DNA from: Homarus americanus
Lineage: Eukaryota > Arthropoda > Malacostraca > Decapoda > Nephropidae
Length of the DNA stretch: 64,000 bases
Assembly (NCBI RefSeq): GCF_018991925.1
Contig: NW_024756966.1
Span: forward strand, 372,001 to 436,000
Direction of reading: 5' to 3'
Both the position numbers and the translations under genes were made by a program. The notes below the pieces were generated by a model, which worked only from the letters and a program-made list of their open reading frames with translations, ran no database searches and was not told where the DNA came from. Position 1 is the first letter of the stretch; every line of letters starts with the position of its first letter. Of this stretch, positions 45,420-58,220 are shown one piece after another.

Positions 45420-45485
<66 letters not shown>
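45392..45485. repeat. (TCTG)n microsatellite
   Basis: About 23 TCTG units with two TCGG interruptions. Confidence 0.96.
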
Positions 45486-46984
<1,499 letters not shown>

Positions 46985-47125
46985 TTCATTATAGCCTAAT
47001 TGATCCTAGCCTGTCTTAATCTAATCAATCCAAACTTAATCGAATCTAGCCAAAGCTAATCTAACCTAAATTAATCCTAACACATTCGTAGTAGACGTAA
47101 TCTATCTAACCCAACCTAATGTAGC
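46985..47125. repeat. decayed CTAAT/CCTAA pentamer array
   Basis: AATCTAATCAATCC...CTAATCTAACCTAAATTAATCCTAAC, consistent with an old CCTAA/TTAGG array that has mutated. Confidence 0.6.
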
Positions 47126-47394
47126 CTTCAGTAATTATAATATCGGGTGAAGTCTGACAAACCCGTCGACACTTTATGCCTCCCCCACACACCTCCACCC
47201 CCACCTCCCCCCTACCCCCACCCCCCACCCCCTTACAAGCGCCGAACTCATGTATAACTTGGTCATTCACGGTGTATTACTCGTCACTGGAGGCTGTGTG
47301 GGTAAGGGAGGTGATGGGGGGAGACTTTGTGAGCCAAGGAGGGTGGTGGGGCTCTGGTGGTTAGGAGATGATAGAGGCAGGATGGGGGGGAGGA

Positions 47395-47620
47395 GGTTTG
47401 GTCAGGACAGAATGCAAAGTGGGAGGTTGGTCCAGGACAGGTGCAAGGAAGGAGGTTTGGTCAGGACAGGTGCAAGGAGGGAGGTTTGGTGGGACAGGTG
47501 CAAGGGAGGAGGTTTGGTCAGGACAGGTGAGGGAGGGAGGTTTGGTCCAGGACAGGTGCAAGGGGAGGGGGAGGTTTGGTCCAGGAGGGGCGTAAGAGGA
47601 GGGGGAGGTAGTCCAGACGG
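47395..47620. repeat. 27-bp G-rich minisatellite
   Basis: Seven to eight units of GGAGGTTTGGTCAGGACAGG plus TGCAAG with small indels. Confidence 0.92.
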
Positions 47621-47659
47621 GGGTGAAGGGGGGAGGGGGTTGAGATGCATAAACCAGGC

Positions 47660-48130
47660 AGGATAACCGAGCGAGGGATTAACACAGCACGCCCGTATAT
47701 CATCCTAGTTAACCAAGCTATTACACCTCTGTATAACTTAGCGCCTTCTTTAACCAGGCGCGGCAAGAGGTAAGCATCCCACCACGGCCTCCCGCTGACC
47801 TCGTCGACCCTCCGCTCTCTGTACACAAGGGTCATTCTCATTTGTTTTGCGGTTTGACCACTTAGGTAAATCGTCGGTTAGATTACCACCTTGCGGCCAG
47901 ACTCGCTGCCCTGTTCTAATGGCAAGCTGACGGCCGGCTTGTAAAGCGTCCACCGCTCTGACACTACCTCGTTAGGGCCCCACCTCCGCCCTCCGCTACA
48001 CGCCGCCTCCCGCACCTCCCGCTCATCTCCCGCCGACCTGCGGCGCTGCCCACCTGCGGCCTCGAACCTGCTAGCGACCTCTGGCCTGTAAAGGAGCTGC
48101 GGTCCTCCGCGCCGTTTAACTAGAACCTTC
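47660..48130. promoter_or_regulatory. GC-rich, CpG-rich patch
   Basis: Bases 47930-48115 are rich in CG dinucleotides (CCGCCGACCTGCGGCGCTGC and neighbours), unlike the AT-rich, CpG-poor surroundings. A minus-strand open frame of 67 codons (47750-47953) with mixed composition lies just beside it. It might be an unmethylated promoter-type island; no TATA or initiator is evident and invertebrate CpG content alone is a weak guide. Confidence 0.3.
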
Positions 48131-48134
48131 TAGA

Positions 48135-48405
48135 TGCCGAAGACCTGCCTCACCATCAAGCTGAGCACTGCTAGGTGCTGAGGACCTGCCTCGCCATCAA
48201 GTCTGGTACTACTAGGTGCTGAGGACCTGCCTTGTCATCAAGTCTGGTACTGCTAGGTGCTGAGGACCTGCCTTGTCATCAAGTCTGGTACTGCTAGGTG
48301 CTGAGGACCTGCCTTGTCATCAAGTCTGGTACTGCTAGGTGCTGAGGACCTGCCTTGTCATCAAGTCTGGTACTGCTAGGTGCTGGAACTGCTGCAACAT
48401 CGAGC
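48135..48405. repeat. 41-bp minisatellite
   Basis: Six units starting TGCTAGGTGCTGAGGACCTG, continuing CCTTGTCATCAAGTCTGGTAC. The four central units are almost identical. Confidence 0.95.
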
Positions 48406-48606
48406 ATTTGATAGGTAATGAAGAGCCGCCTCACCATGAAGGTCCTGCCGGTTAGTTTAGCTTAGCTTAGTTTAGATCAGCGTTGGGGTGTTTAATCTTC
48501 ACGTCATTAGGATAATTTAACCATCGAAACTTAGAGATCCCGAACCACCACCTCCACTACCTCAAACCAATGTGTCCCACCTTATCTCTGAGCATCCCCG
48601 GGGAGG

Positions 48607-48790
48607 GTCACCATCACAGCTCCACCTGAGGGTCATGCCACCCCGCAGAAGGTCATGCCACCCACCAGGAGGTCATGCCACCCACCAAGAGGTCATGCCA
48701 CCCACCAGGAGGTCATGCCACCCACCACCAGGTCGTACCACCCACCACCAGGTCGTACCACCCACCACCAGGTCGTACCACCCACCTGTC
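48607..48790. repeat. 20-bp minisatellite, two subfamilies
   Basis: Five or so units of GGTCATGCCACCCACCAGGA pass into three of GGTCGTACCACCCACCACCA. The His/Pro/Thr open frames are artefacts. Confidence 0.94.
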
Positions 48791-49557
48791 GTACACATAC
48801 CTCACCCTCAAAGTACCTGTCCTCTCTGTTATCGTCTATAATATGTGGGTAATATTTTAGTACAGTATGTGGTGGGGGGGGGGGGTGTTCTGTCAGTACC
48901 CATAGTAATTAATATATATTTATTTACCCACTTTTTCAATCATTTATTTATTTATTCATTTATACACTACATGTAGTTAGTTATCCATTTACTTACTCAA
49001 AAACGATATAACATTCAATTCGTTATATATTTAATATCTTTTAGTAACGTAAGTGAACTCTAATCAACGTGTGGACGGGTGCAGTGTATTAAACGCAAAA
49101 CAGGTATACAAAATGGCCTGATAATTACGTTGAGACTGTAGGTAGATACGCCGTCTTAGCACCAACTACTTGATAGACTGAACTTGGCGAATCGTTTTGA
49201 ATCTCGACTCAATTTGTGTAGCTGTGTTAGGCTGTGGTAGGCTGTGTTAGGCTGTGTTAACTCAAGATGCTAAAATTAGTGTCACAAAACTTGGTACAAT
49301 AGATTAACTTTCTTATCTTTGTTTTTTTTGCGTTTTCTCTCTTTCTTTATATTTGTTATTGTTATTTATATATTTTGTCTGATTCTTTTGTTTCTATTTA
49401 TCATATTTCAGGGGCGGATCCAGGAGATTTATGAGGAGGGAGTTGGATTTTTTTTGTGGGGGGGAGGGGTAACGGAAACAAATTAAGAGGAAATAAACGT
49501 CACACTCCTCCTCACCTCATAGTAAAGCTACATAGTGAGTGATTATGTGGGAGGGTG

Positions 49558-49559
<2 letters not shown>
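48791..49559. other. AT-rich non-coding DNA
   Basis: A run of 11 G lies at 48874-48886. GTGTTAGGCTGTG repeats four times at 49208-49258. No gene. Confidence 0.45.

Positions 49560-49621
<62 letters not shown>
49560..49621. repeat. (CA)n microsatellite
   Basis: Uninterrupted CA, about 61 bp. Confidence 0.97.
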
Positions 49622-49622
<1 letters not shown>

Positions 49623-50009
49623 CACCTCGACCCAGGGCGATGACCAGGGACAGGGAAGCACTTGAGGTGTTTATAGATTAATTGTGAGAACCCATTATAA
49701 CTGGAGTAAGGGAGGCTGGATTCTGACCCCCCCACCCACCTCCCCTTCATCCCTCATCTGGGTGTGTGTGTGTGTGTGATTATCACCGTTCTTTGAGGCG
49801 TAAACTAACATTGTTAATCCCACGGTGTTTAGGCCACCCTGCCCCGCCCTGCCTCAGTAGAGTATCTAGGCCCCACTCCCTCACCACCTGCCTCACCCCC
49901 TTAGTGATCTGCATTCTACCCCCAGTTAATTCACTCAGTCACATCACTTTACCCGCTCCATGCACACAAACCATGCAGGTGTCGGACCCATGGTAGTGAT
50001 GATGGTAGT

Positions 50010-50074
50010 TGTGGTGGTGGTGGTGGTGGTGGTGGTGGTGGTGGTGGTGGTGGTGGTGGTGGTGGTGGTGGTGA
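50010..50074. repeat. (GGT)n microsatellite
   Basis: Uninterrupted GTG, 63 bp; a 24-residue His run on the minus strand is an artefact. Confidence 0.97.
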
Positions 50075-50409
50075 TTGAGATTATGAAAGTGATTTAAATT
50101 ATGAAATATAAAAAAACAAAAACAAATCACGTAAAATCTATTCAAAATAAAGTCAATTATAAGCCTTAGAACAAAAACAAAACAAAAGACTAAATCCCAC
50201 CCATTTTTTCACTCCCAAAAAAACAAGTTAGATGAAAATCCCCTGACGAATTTTGGTCTTCTAGGAAACATTTTAGTTCTGATTTCATAAGACACAGGAT
50301 GGGTGTAAGTGTCGTGAGAGGTACACAGACTAGAGGGCCTCCACTGTACTCCGGGAGACGGTGTATATTTGAAGGGGGGCGGACCTCACACGTCGAGCTT
50401 GCCCGTGTT

Positions 50410-50672
50410 ATGAGTCGTAGAATTTAACTGTCCTCGCGAGACATGTGGGTGGTGTGGGTGTTGGGATTCGACACCTGACCTCGCGAGATCAGATACCTGG
50501 CCTTAACGAGACGCGTGGTAGTAGTAGTGAGGGATTCGATAATTTGCATCTTAAAATTTGTCACCTGAACCTTGGAAGATTCAACACCTGAACCTTGGAA
50601 GATTCAACGACACCTGACCTTGCGAGATTCGACACCTGACCTCGAGAGATTACACACCTGGCCTCGCGAGAC
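50410..50672. repeat. degenerate 'GATTCGACACCTGACCTCGCGA' repeat
   Basis: Eight or so imperfect units of 22-33 bp built on GA(T/G)TC(G/A)ACACCTGA(C/A)CT(C/T)G. Confidence 0.75.
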
Positions 50673-50814
50673 GTGTGGCAGGAGCGGTGGGGGGCCTCAA
50701 TTTACTCAGTGGGACGTTGGGGCTGAGTAATAGTATTCTCGGCGTGGAGGAGAGTACGTGATGCAGGTGGGAAGACTGGCTCAGGTAGAGTAGTGGTGGG
50801 GGGTGGGGGTGGAA

Positions 50815-51170
50815 GTTTGGGAGAGAAAAATGGAACGGTGAAGTGGGGGAAGAAAGGAGGAAAGGGGGGCAAAGGAGATGGTTGTGAGTGAAGGGAAGGG
50901 GATGGGAAGGGTAGAATGGGGAGGAGGGAAACATGGAAGGACCGAGAGGGAGAGAAGGGAAAAAGAGAGATAAGATGAGAAGGGAAATAAATAGAAAAGA
51001 AGGGAGAAGAGATGGGGAAAGGCAGGAAGAGTGTGAAGGGAGAGGAGATGAAAGGAAAGCAGGAAGGAGGTAGGAGGAAAACAGACAGATTAAGGAGGAG
51101 AACGTGTTCCAGTTAAGAGTTAATTGGGGGGAGGCAGTGAGGGGGGGAGCACAGGTGGTGTTCAGCAAGA
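50815..51170. repeat. purine-rich tract
   Basis: GGAAGGGA/GAGAAAAAGG words over 350 bp. The minus-strand open frame of 254 codons (50650-51414) combines this tract with the GA and GT runs and is not a gene. Confidence 0.9.
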
Positions 51171-51171
51171 C

Positions 51172-51174
<3 letters not shown>

Positions 51175-51231
<57 letters not shown>
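51175..51231. repeat. (GA)n microsatellite
   Basis: Uninterrupted GA, about 56 bp. Confidence 0.97.
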
Positions 51232-51234
<3 letters not shown>

Positions 51235-51306
51235 GAAAAAGCTATAAGTGTTTTTATTTGTATTTACGTTTGTATGCTTGTGTATGTATGTATGTCCATG
51301 TGTTAA

Positions 51307-51309
<3 letters not shown>

Positions 51310-51360
<51 letters not shown>
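51310..51360. repeat. (GT)n microsatellite
   Basis: Uninterrupted GT, 50 bp. Confidence 0.97.
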
Positions 51361-51362
<2 letters not shown>

Positions 51363-52160
51363 CAATGAAAACCCAAAAGGCACCAACTTGATATGTCATT
51401 ATTATTGCTGCCATTTATATTTTTCCTGTTTGTTGACATTTTTATGGCACTTCTTCCTCCACATGATTAACACATACAAGTATTTCAGACGAGACAACCA
51501 CACCTGTGAAACAAATACAGGTGTCATACAGGTGTTCTCATTTATCAGATGAAGGAACACAACTTAGGTGGAACAAGCACAGACGTATTAGATGAAAGAA
51601 CAATAACACTTCTAGAACATAACACAGGTGGATCATACGGAAGAACACAACACCTGTATATCATCTGAGACCTGTACCTCACTTTTCTCCTGGTGCATTT
51701 TTGAGGCGCTGGTTTGTGTAATTATCGGAGAAGCAAAGGTCATGGCAGAGAGTAATGACCATGGCACCGAAGAGATATAAATAACATCATCATTTAGTCG
51801 ATTCTGGGGACGATATCGACAACAAGTGCGCTGTATAATTTACGGCTGAAATACTGCTGAAATATTGGTGCGTGTGGCCGCAGACTTTGAGGAGAGGGGC
51901 AGCGGTGGAGAGGTTTTGGGGCGGGCAGGCGGACGGTCGTGTGTATAGACAGCTGACTGAGGGTTCCTTGCGTCTGTATGTAGCTTAGAAAAGATACTTC
52001 GTCACGTACTGTATATAACACGAAGAAAATTCAAGGCGGTCCTCCCATTTATTGATCAGCTAATTCATGACACCTCTCTTCTGTGCTCGGCTTCCAGACA
52101 GTTATTTCTCTTTAGCGATATGAATTAAGTTATATCTGGTGTCTAGGTATAGTGATAGGA
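51361..52160. other. non-coding DNA rich in ACACCTG/CAGGTGT words
   Basis: Bases 51500-51680 hold about ten CAGGTG/CACCTG words in loose array. The rest is unique. No gene. Confidence 0.45.
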
Positions 52161-52164
52161 GTAG

Positions 52165-52280
52165 TATTGGTGTGGTTGTGGTGTGATGTGGTATGGTTGT
52201 GGTGTGGTGTGGTGTGGTGTGGCTGTGGTGTGGCTGTGGTGTGATGTGGTGTGGCTGTGGTGTGGTGTGGTTGTGGTGTC
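52165..52280. repeat. GGTGTGGTGTGGTTGTGGTG low-complexity array
   Basis: (TGTGG)n with CTG/TTG/ATG variants; open frames of His/Thr/Pro on minus are artefacts. Confidence 0.93.
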
Positions 52281-52429
52281 ATGATTTGCTGAGTTCTAAG
52301 CTCAAACGACACTAATTTGTTGTTGTTTTGTTTATGTGGCAAGGCTGGGATAAAGGTTGTGTGGGGGAGAGGGATGTTGTGTGACTCCCAAGTCTTTTAA
52401 CATGTCCCCCGGCCAGGATTATCGCGAGT

Positions 52430-52452
52430 GTTGTTGTTGTTGTTGTTGTTGG
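52430..52452. repeat. (GTT)n microsatellite
   Basis: Seven GTT units. Confidence 0.92.
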
Positions 52453-52651
52453 ATCTTGCTTATAATACCACCTGTCACACTGTCTACATCTTACCCAACA
52501 GTGAATTAACCTTCCTGGGCGTCTTAATTTTTTTTTAAAGTTTATGAGTGAGTTGTGTGTGTGTGTGAGTTAGGAACCTTGAGGGTAAAATTCTTCTATT
52601 ATTTTTTACCGAGGTTAACAGGTGAGGAGATGGTGGTCTGGTTAACGGGGT

Positions 52652-52684
52652 TGACTGACTGACTGACTGACTGGTTGGTTGGCA
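52652..52684. repeat. (GACT)n / (GGTT)n run
   Basis: TGACTGACTGACTGACTGAC then TGGTTGGTTGG. Confidence 0.9.
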
Positions 52685-53558
52685 AGCTTGAGAGGACAAA
52701 CACGACCCAGTCTGCTTTATCCCCATCAAAAGCAGAAGGACTCCATGTAGGATTTAAGGATCCTCCGCCTCTGCTTATGGACTGATATAAGAGCATATAA
52801 AACTATTGAGCGAGCTGGACATTATTGCCCTCGGGATCAATGGGGGATTGTCCAGGCGTTAAACAGGCTGGTCTCTGAAAGCCATTGCAGGTAGGTTTAA
52901 GTATGACGTGCGTGTGCTTACCCATGACGTACACATAAGTAAATAGTTGATGAAGGGGACTTGTACAACACACAGGTTTGGTCATTTGAATGTTTTTTTT
53001 ATTTTTATTATTTGTAGTTTGTTTGTTTTGTGATGTTAAAATTCATGTGGGGGTCTTGATGCTTACTTGTTTTTGTTTTATTATTTATTTACTTTATACA
53101 TTACTTCCTTTATGGCAAAATATTATACTAATTTGATTTTGTATCTGTGAGACTTAGTTGTATTGTGAATGATATTAACGCGTGAAGAGTGTGATGATCT
53201 GAATCCTAATATGTTTGAAGGAATATTTTACTTATATGGATAACAGTGAAATAAAAAGAATCGACAGTTCAACATCACTATAAATATTTCCTCCACGATA
53301 TAACCAGAAAAAAATGAGTAAAAACAATAATAATCTGAAATCGTCGTCGTCAGGAGGCAGAAGACGAAGCCACAGGAAGGTTTGCGTGGCACCTCAAGTT
53401 CATAACCCGTGAAATGCACCATTAAAAACTGGTTAAAAGGCGATTAAACGAAGGTAGAATTGTAAAACCTAATCAAGATATGTCTGGTACCGAAGGAGTC
53501 TTGCTGGTGTACCTGCTGTGGTGTACCTATGTGTGTGTGTGGGGGGGGGGGGTACAAT
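52685..53558. other. AT-rich non-coding DNA
   Basis: No repeat, RNA gene or coding frame recognised; an 11-base G run precedes the foldback-arm copy. Confidence 0.4.
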
Positions 53559-53563
53559 CGGCT

Positions 53564-53640
53564 CCACTTACACCTGGTACAGTTGCTGGTGCGTTTTGTG
53601 AGATGTGGCAACTCTCTGGACTGCTTATCTAGCATCCTTC
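53564..53640. mobile_element. single arm of the foldback element family
   Basis: Bases 53564-53640 match the left arm and spacer start of the 11.83-kb element (ACTTACACCTGGTACAGT..., TTTTGTGAGATGTGGCA, then TATCTAGCATCCT) with few differences over about 75 bases. No inverted partner follows, so this copy is truncated or the family is not always palindromic. Confidence 0.6.
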
Positions 53641-53864
53641 AAGGTCTACAGAAGAGCCCAGATATTAGTACCACTGCTTCTGACTGTGTGGTACTTTGTG
53701 AGACTCGCTGGATCTGTGGTATCTTCCTGACGTGGCAAACCTTGGTCCACCTGGGCGAAGGAGGGGGGGTGAATGAAGGAGGGAGAAGGCGTGGTGTTCT
53801 TGCGGGGACAAATTATGTGGTATGTGCATGTTGGAGATCAGTTTCTACCCACTTACATACAAAG

Positions 53865-53867
<3 letters not shown>

Positions 53868-53900
<33 letters not shown>
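53868..53900. repeat. (CA)n microsatellite
   Basis: Uninterrupted CA, about 32 bp. Confidence 0.95.
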
Positions 53901-53902
<2 letters not shown>

Positions 53903-54149
53903 GGCTTGACATTAAAAAACACGCATACAAAAAACGGAAAAAAGCAGGACCTCTCAAGCGATACAACACCACCAAAACACGTCCTATTAGGCGATGTGTA
54001 CGTGTGTAAACCAGGTCATAGAGAGAGACGTACGAGTGTTGGAGAGCATCGCCTTCTTTGTTGGAGCGCCAGTGTTGGGGGGAGGGGCGATGGCAGGCAG
54101 GGCTTATCCGGGTTCCACGTACAGTACTATCTCCCTATAAAACTCATTA

Positions 54150-54152
<3 letters not shown>

Positions 54153-54209
<57 letters not shown>
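54153..54209. repeat. (GT)n microsatellite
   Basis: Uninterrupted GT, 56 bp, followed by GGTTAGGTTAGG. Confidence 0.97.
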
Positions 54210-54210
<1 letters not shown>

Positions 54211-54434
54211 TGGTTAGGTTAGGTTTGTATTTGTTTTGTGGTGATTTTATTTACCCTATTTTTTATTTTGTTTTGACTAATAAAAATATGGTCGAAAATT
54301 TTATTAGATTCGTGAAGTTAGGGTCGCAGGGGTCAGAGGTCATATTGGGTTAATTGGTCAAAGTTCTTATTTGTATTTATTTGTAAGTTATTAAGAATGT
54401 TTAATGTATTTGTCTTGTTTATCAGCCTTGTGTT

Positions 54435-54795
54435 ATTTCTCCATCCTTCCTCCTCCTCATCCTTCTTCCCCTTCCTCATTCATCTTCCTTCTCGTCCTTT
54501 CTTCTCTTCATCCTTCCTTCCTCCATACTCTCAACCCTCCCATTCTCCTGTACACTCACCTTCCCATCCTTCCATACTATCTCCCTCCCATCCTTTCATA
54601 CCCTCACCCCCTCCATACCCTCACCTCCTCCACCCCCTCCCCACCCTCCATACCCCCCCCTCCATACCCCCACCCTCCATACCCCCCACCCCCTCCATAC
54701 CCTCACCCTCCATACCCCCACCCTCCATACCCCCACCTCCATACCCCCCAATCTCCATACCCCCACCCTCCCATCCTTCCCTTCTCTCATTACTC
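54435..54795. repeat. polypyrimidine tract with CCATACCCCCACCCT units
   Basis: C/T-rich for 360 bp. Bases 54600-54770 repeat CCCTCACCCTCCATACCCCC in ten or so variants. Pro/Ser/Tyr open frames are artefacts. Confidence 0.93.
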
Positions 54796-54982
54796 TGTTC
54801 TCACCCCCCACCATGCCTCCTGACGTCTGGGAGGGGCTGAAGGTCAAAGAAATTTATCGAGAGGCGATGAAATATACAGTGACAGGGCAGAGAATTTGGC
54901 GGCCTGGATTGAATTAACGCCATGGATTCAATCACCTGTAACTGCCTCTATGCCTGTTGACTGGCTGGATTAACTGTGCACC

Positions 54983-54984
<2 letters not shown>

Positions 54985-55052
<68 letters not shown>
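54985..55052. repeat. (CT)n microsatellite
   Basis: Uninterrupted CT, about 67 bp. Confidence 0.97.
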
Positions 55053-55053
<1 letters not shown>

Positions 55054-55175
55054 CTCATTGACTGACTTACTGGTTTCAATTCATACCAACTGGGGTTTCT
55101 CTTATGAATAAATAGATGGTTTTACAGAGTAGGCTGTGAGAGTCCATAACAAAGGAAATTTCTCTCGTAAATAGA

Positions 55176-55178
<3 letters not shown>

Positions 55179-55264
<86 letters not shown>
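55179..55264. repeat. (GT)n microsatellite
   Basis: Uninterrupted GT, about 85 bp. Confidence 0.97.
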
Positions 55265-55265
<1 letters not shown>

Positions 55266-55906
55266 ACAGTATTCATAGCAGTACGTGATATATCTTGTAA
55301 GTAAATACAATGTTCAGGTATTGGGAGTGAATTAGCGATTGAAGTTTCTTTTGTCGATAAGAAAAAAAATATTTCGAAATTAAATTGAAACCAAACCAAG
55401 GAATTATGCAATTTTTTTTCTTGTAGATATTTATAGTACAGTACTCTGATAATAGATTGAATTCATAGTAATAAAATAGTTCTCGACCATGTGAATGCTA
55501 CAGTACCGTTATGATACAGCACCGTTACTGTACCTGCCCTGTACCCATTCAAAACCTGTATTCTTGTAGTTGTTTCTGAATTAGTCTTCTAAATCTGGAT
55601 CCGTCAATTAATGTTCAGTGAATGGATCCGATCGTATTCATTATTTGAGAGTTGAATGCTCGGGTATTAAGTGTGTGGTGAGCGGGCAGAGTCCTCGTGG
55701 CAGGGTACAATTAGCGATGATTTAAGGACACTCACGGTGACGGCGTGGAAGTCATCGCCACCGAGTGATAATTCAGGGCGTCTCCATTAAGTCCGTGTTC
55801 CGCTTCGTATATACGTGTTGCGTCGCTGCTGCCTTGTGGCGTACAGGTCAGGGACTACTGTGGCTCGCTGGCTTGATTTATTGATTTTTGACTTACTCTT
55901 TTATTA
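55265..55906. other. non-coding DNA with a complex block at 55600-55860
   Basis: Bases 55600-55860 lack repeats, are CpG-containing and hold TAATTAG-like and TTAGCGATGATTTA words. Possible regulatory DNA; nothing else supports it. Confidence 0.3.
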
Positions 55907-55977
55907 GGGGTACGGTGGCCGAGTGGATGTAGCTTTCGCCTTCTGTCCCGAGAGTCGCTGGTTCGCGTCTGTAGGGA
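55907..55977 (+). mobile_element. tRNA-derived SINE head (copy 2)
   Basis: Starts GGGGTACGGTGGCCGAGTGG; box A TGGCCGAGTGG at 55916-55926 matches that of Ser/Leu tRNAs, and box B GGTTCGCGTCT is at 55960-55970. The fold is too damaged for a functional tRNA. It matches the minus-strand copy at 2196-2263 in start, box A, box B and spacing. The body continues toward 56045 (GCCAGTACACCTAGTGTGTT...) with no defined tail. Confidence 0.62.
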
Positions 55978-56472
55978 ACGCCAGTACACCTAGTGTGTTG
56001 TGTAGGTGCTGCTGACCCCTAACGCTGTGGGATCTACATTGGAAGTCACCTGAAGATATATTAGTGACAGGAGCTTGTTAATGTTAGCTTCATACAGTGA
56101 CCTGCTGTGTCTAGTAACTGGCGGTCACACACACACACACACTTCATGTCGGCTTGTTTATTAGTTTTTTTGTTTATATCCGGGCCACTACGTATTGCGC
56201 TGGTCCTTAGAACTGGCGGCCACTGTACACTCTCCTGGTTCTTGCACCCTTGATCCGCCGGGGATAGAAAACACCCATAAGAAGCAGGAGCAGCAGAAGG
56301 GGATGAAGAGGGAATGTCGTGAGCCAGCAGAACTGCAGCGGACAGGTAGCAATGGAAGAGACAGGTATCAGTGCGGCAGACAGGCGGCACTGCAGGAGAC
56401 GGGCAGAGGTGTTGAAGACAGCTAACACTCAGACACACACACATACACCTCGCACGCACCCACACCGTCACC

Positions 56473-56477
<5 letters not shown>
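55978..56477. other. mixed non-coding DNA
   Basis: Short (CA)n at 56128-56142. The 56061-56513 minus-strand frame of 150 codons begins in a (GT)n run; its later part is mixed in composition but unrecognised. Confidence 0.35.

Positions 56478-56513
<36 letters not shown>
56478..56513. repeat. (CA)n microsatellite
   Basis: Uninterrupted CA, about 35 bp; followed by CACCATCTCC-type low complexity to 56640. Confidence 0.95.
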
Positions 56514-56515
<2 letters not shown>

Positions 56516-56787
56516 TTCACCTTCCTACCCCTATCTCCATCTCCGCCACCCATATCACTATCCCCATCACCCTCTGCACCACCCATACCACCATCTCCAC
56601 CATCACCCGTATCCCTACCAACACCATTTCCTTACACGGCGTGACACCTTCTCTAAGACTCTGCCGTTTTCCTTAAAATAAATCCCGGCCGTAAAACCTA
56701 CCACGATACTCAGCCTTCCCTTGCTGCCATACTAGTGAACATTACAACACACTGCCGCAGATAAACATGTCTCAAGACCCCTGTCCA

Positions 56788-57375
56788 TAATAACAAAACC
56801 TCTCCTATAATAACAAGACCTCTCCCTTAATAGCAAGACCTTTCTCTTAATAACAAGACCTCTCCCTTAATAACAAGACCTCTCCCTTAATAACAAGACC
56901 TCTCCCTTAATAACAAGACCTCTGCCTTAATAACAAGACCTCTGCCTTAATAACAAGACCTCTGCCTTAATAACAAGATCTCTGCCTTAATAACAAGACC
57001 TCTGCCTTAATAACAAGACCTCTCCCTTAATAACAAGACCTCTCCCTTAATAGCAAGACCTCTCCCTTAATAACAAGACCTCTCCCTTAATAGCAAGACC
57101 TCTCCCTTAATAACAAGACCTCTCCCTTAATAACAAGACCTCTCCCTTAATAGCAAGACCTCTCCCTTAATAACAAGACCTCTCCCTTAATAGCAAGTCC
57201 TTTCTCTTAATAACAAGACCTCTCCCTTAATAACAAGACCTCTCCCTTAATAACAAGACCTCTCCCTTAATAACAAGACCTCTCCCTTAATAGCAAGACC
57301 TCTCCCTTAATAACAAGACCTCTCCCTTAATAACAAGACCTCTCCCTTAATAACAAGACCTCTGCCGTAATAAAA
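56788..57375. repeat. 20-bp minisatellite, about 29 units
   Basis: Unit TCTCCCTTAATAACAAGACC. From 56821 to 57360 there are 27 consecutive units with no insertion or deletion. Variation is limited to AAC/AGC, CTCCC/CTGCC and TCTCCC/TTTCTC, arranged in blocks (CTGCC at 56921-57010). Confidence 0.98.
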
Positions 57376-57384
57376 AGAAGTGTA

Positions 57385-57960
57385 ATTGAAGGGAAGGAGA
57401 GGATAGGTAAACATTCAGTGAGAGAAGAGAGAATAGAGGTAGAAATCGGGGTTAGGGAGAGGGAGAGCCAGGTGAGGTAGGAAGGGATAGGCAGCTGGTA
57501 GGTGGGTGGGTAGGGAAGGGTGAGAGGGGGGAGAGGGGAGGGCGGGCGAACGAGTGAGGGGCGGGCAGCGGAGGTGGGGCTCCAGTCCCGTATATCAGCA
57601 TAGGGTGTCAGAAGACTGGGCTGGGGTGGGCGCACGTCACTCACTCCTGTCTGGCTACTGGGGCCGCCGAGTGAGGGAGGCGCGAGGGATGAGGGATGGG
57701 GAAGGGAGGGGCGTGAGGGAGAGGGGGGCACGGGGGATGAGGGGAGAGGAGAGGGATGGAGAGGGAGAGGCGTGAGTGTTGGAGAGAGGGAGGGATTTGT
57801 AGAAATAGGGGATGGGGAAGGAGCAGGGGCGTTAAGAGATAAGTAACGGGAAAGGAAAGAAAAGAAACGGTGAAAAACGATGGAAAAGGATGCACTCGGG
57901 AAGAGAGAAAGAGAGAGAAGAAGAAGCACGAGGCAGTAGCGCTGGGGGAGGTCTTCAGTG
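57385..57960. repeat. purine-rich tract
   Basis: GGGAGAGGGG/GAAAGGAAAG words over about 570 bp, except a complex island at 57550-57660. Minus-strand frame of 216 codons is Ser/Pro/Leu artefact. Confidence 0.88.
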
Positions 57961-57989
57961 AGAAAGGGCGACGACATTTTTTGGTCACT

Positions 57990-58220
57990 GGTGTTGAATA
58001 CTGGAGGGAAATTTGGAGATATGCATGAATGAAGGGTCAGAAAGAAACTGAGACGAATTGAAATTTTTAGATATGCATGAACGAAGGATCAGAAAGAAAC
58101 TGAAGGAAACGAATGTAATTTGGAAATATGCCTGGACGAGAGGTGAGAATGGAGCTGAGAGAGCGAATAAAATCTGAAGACACGCATGAATAAAAGGCCA
58201 GAAAAGGAAATTAAGAGGCG
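57990..58220. repeat. degenerate 52-56 bp tandem repeat
   Basis: Four units built on (A/C)ATATGCATGAA(T/C)GAAGG(G/A)TCAGAAAGAAACTGA. The plus frame at 58186-58392 (68 codons, Lys/Glu-rich) starts inside the last unit and is not convincing as a gene. Confidence 0.75.

Noticed and set aside
50650..51414. 254-codon minus-strand open frame
   Set aside because: Built from a (GT)n, a (GA)n and a purine tract; composition is Ser/Leu/Pro by repeat content.
53444..53635. Conserved peptide shared with the minus strand of the 11.8-kb element (ELPHLTK...CTRCK)
   Set aside because: The similarity is explained by nucleotide homology of the foldback arm; no codon-position pattern suggests selection on protein.
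55907..55977. Functional tRNA(Ser) or tRNA(Leu) gene
   Set aside because: Boxes A and B are present but no paired acceptor stem or anticodon loop can be drawn; a second degenerate copy points to a SINE.
56788..57375. CRISPR-like array (20-bp regular repeats)
   Set aside because: There are no unique spacers; units are contiguous, and the DNA is eukaryotic in character.
57327..57977. 216-codon minus-strand open frame
   Set aside because: Runs across a purine-rich tract and the 20-bp minisatellite edge; Ser/Pro/Leu low complexity only.
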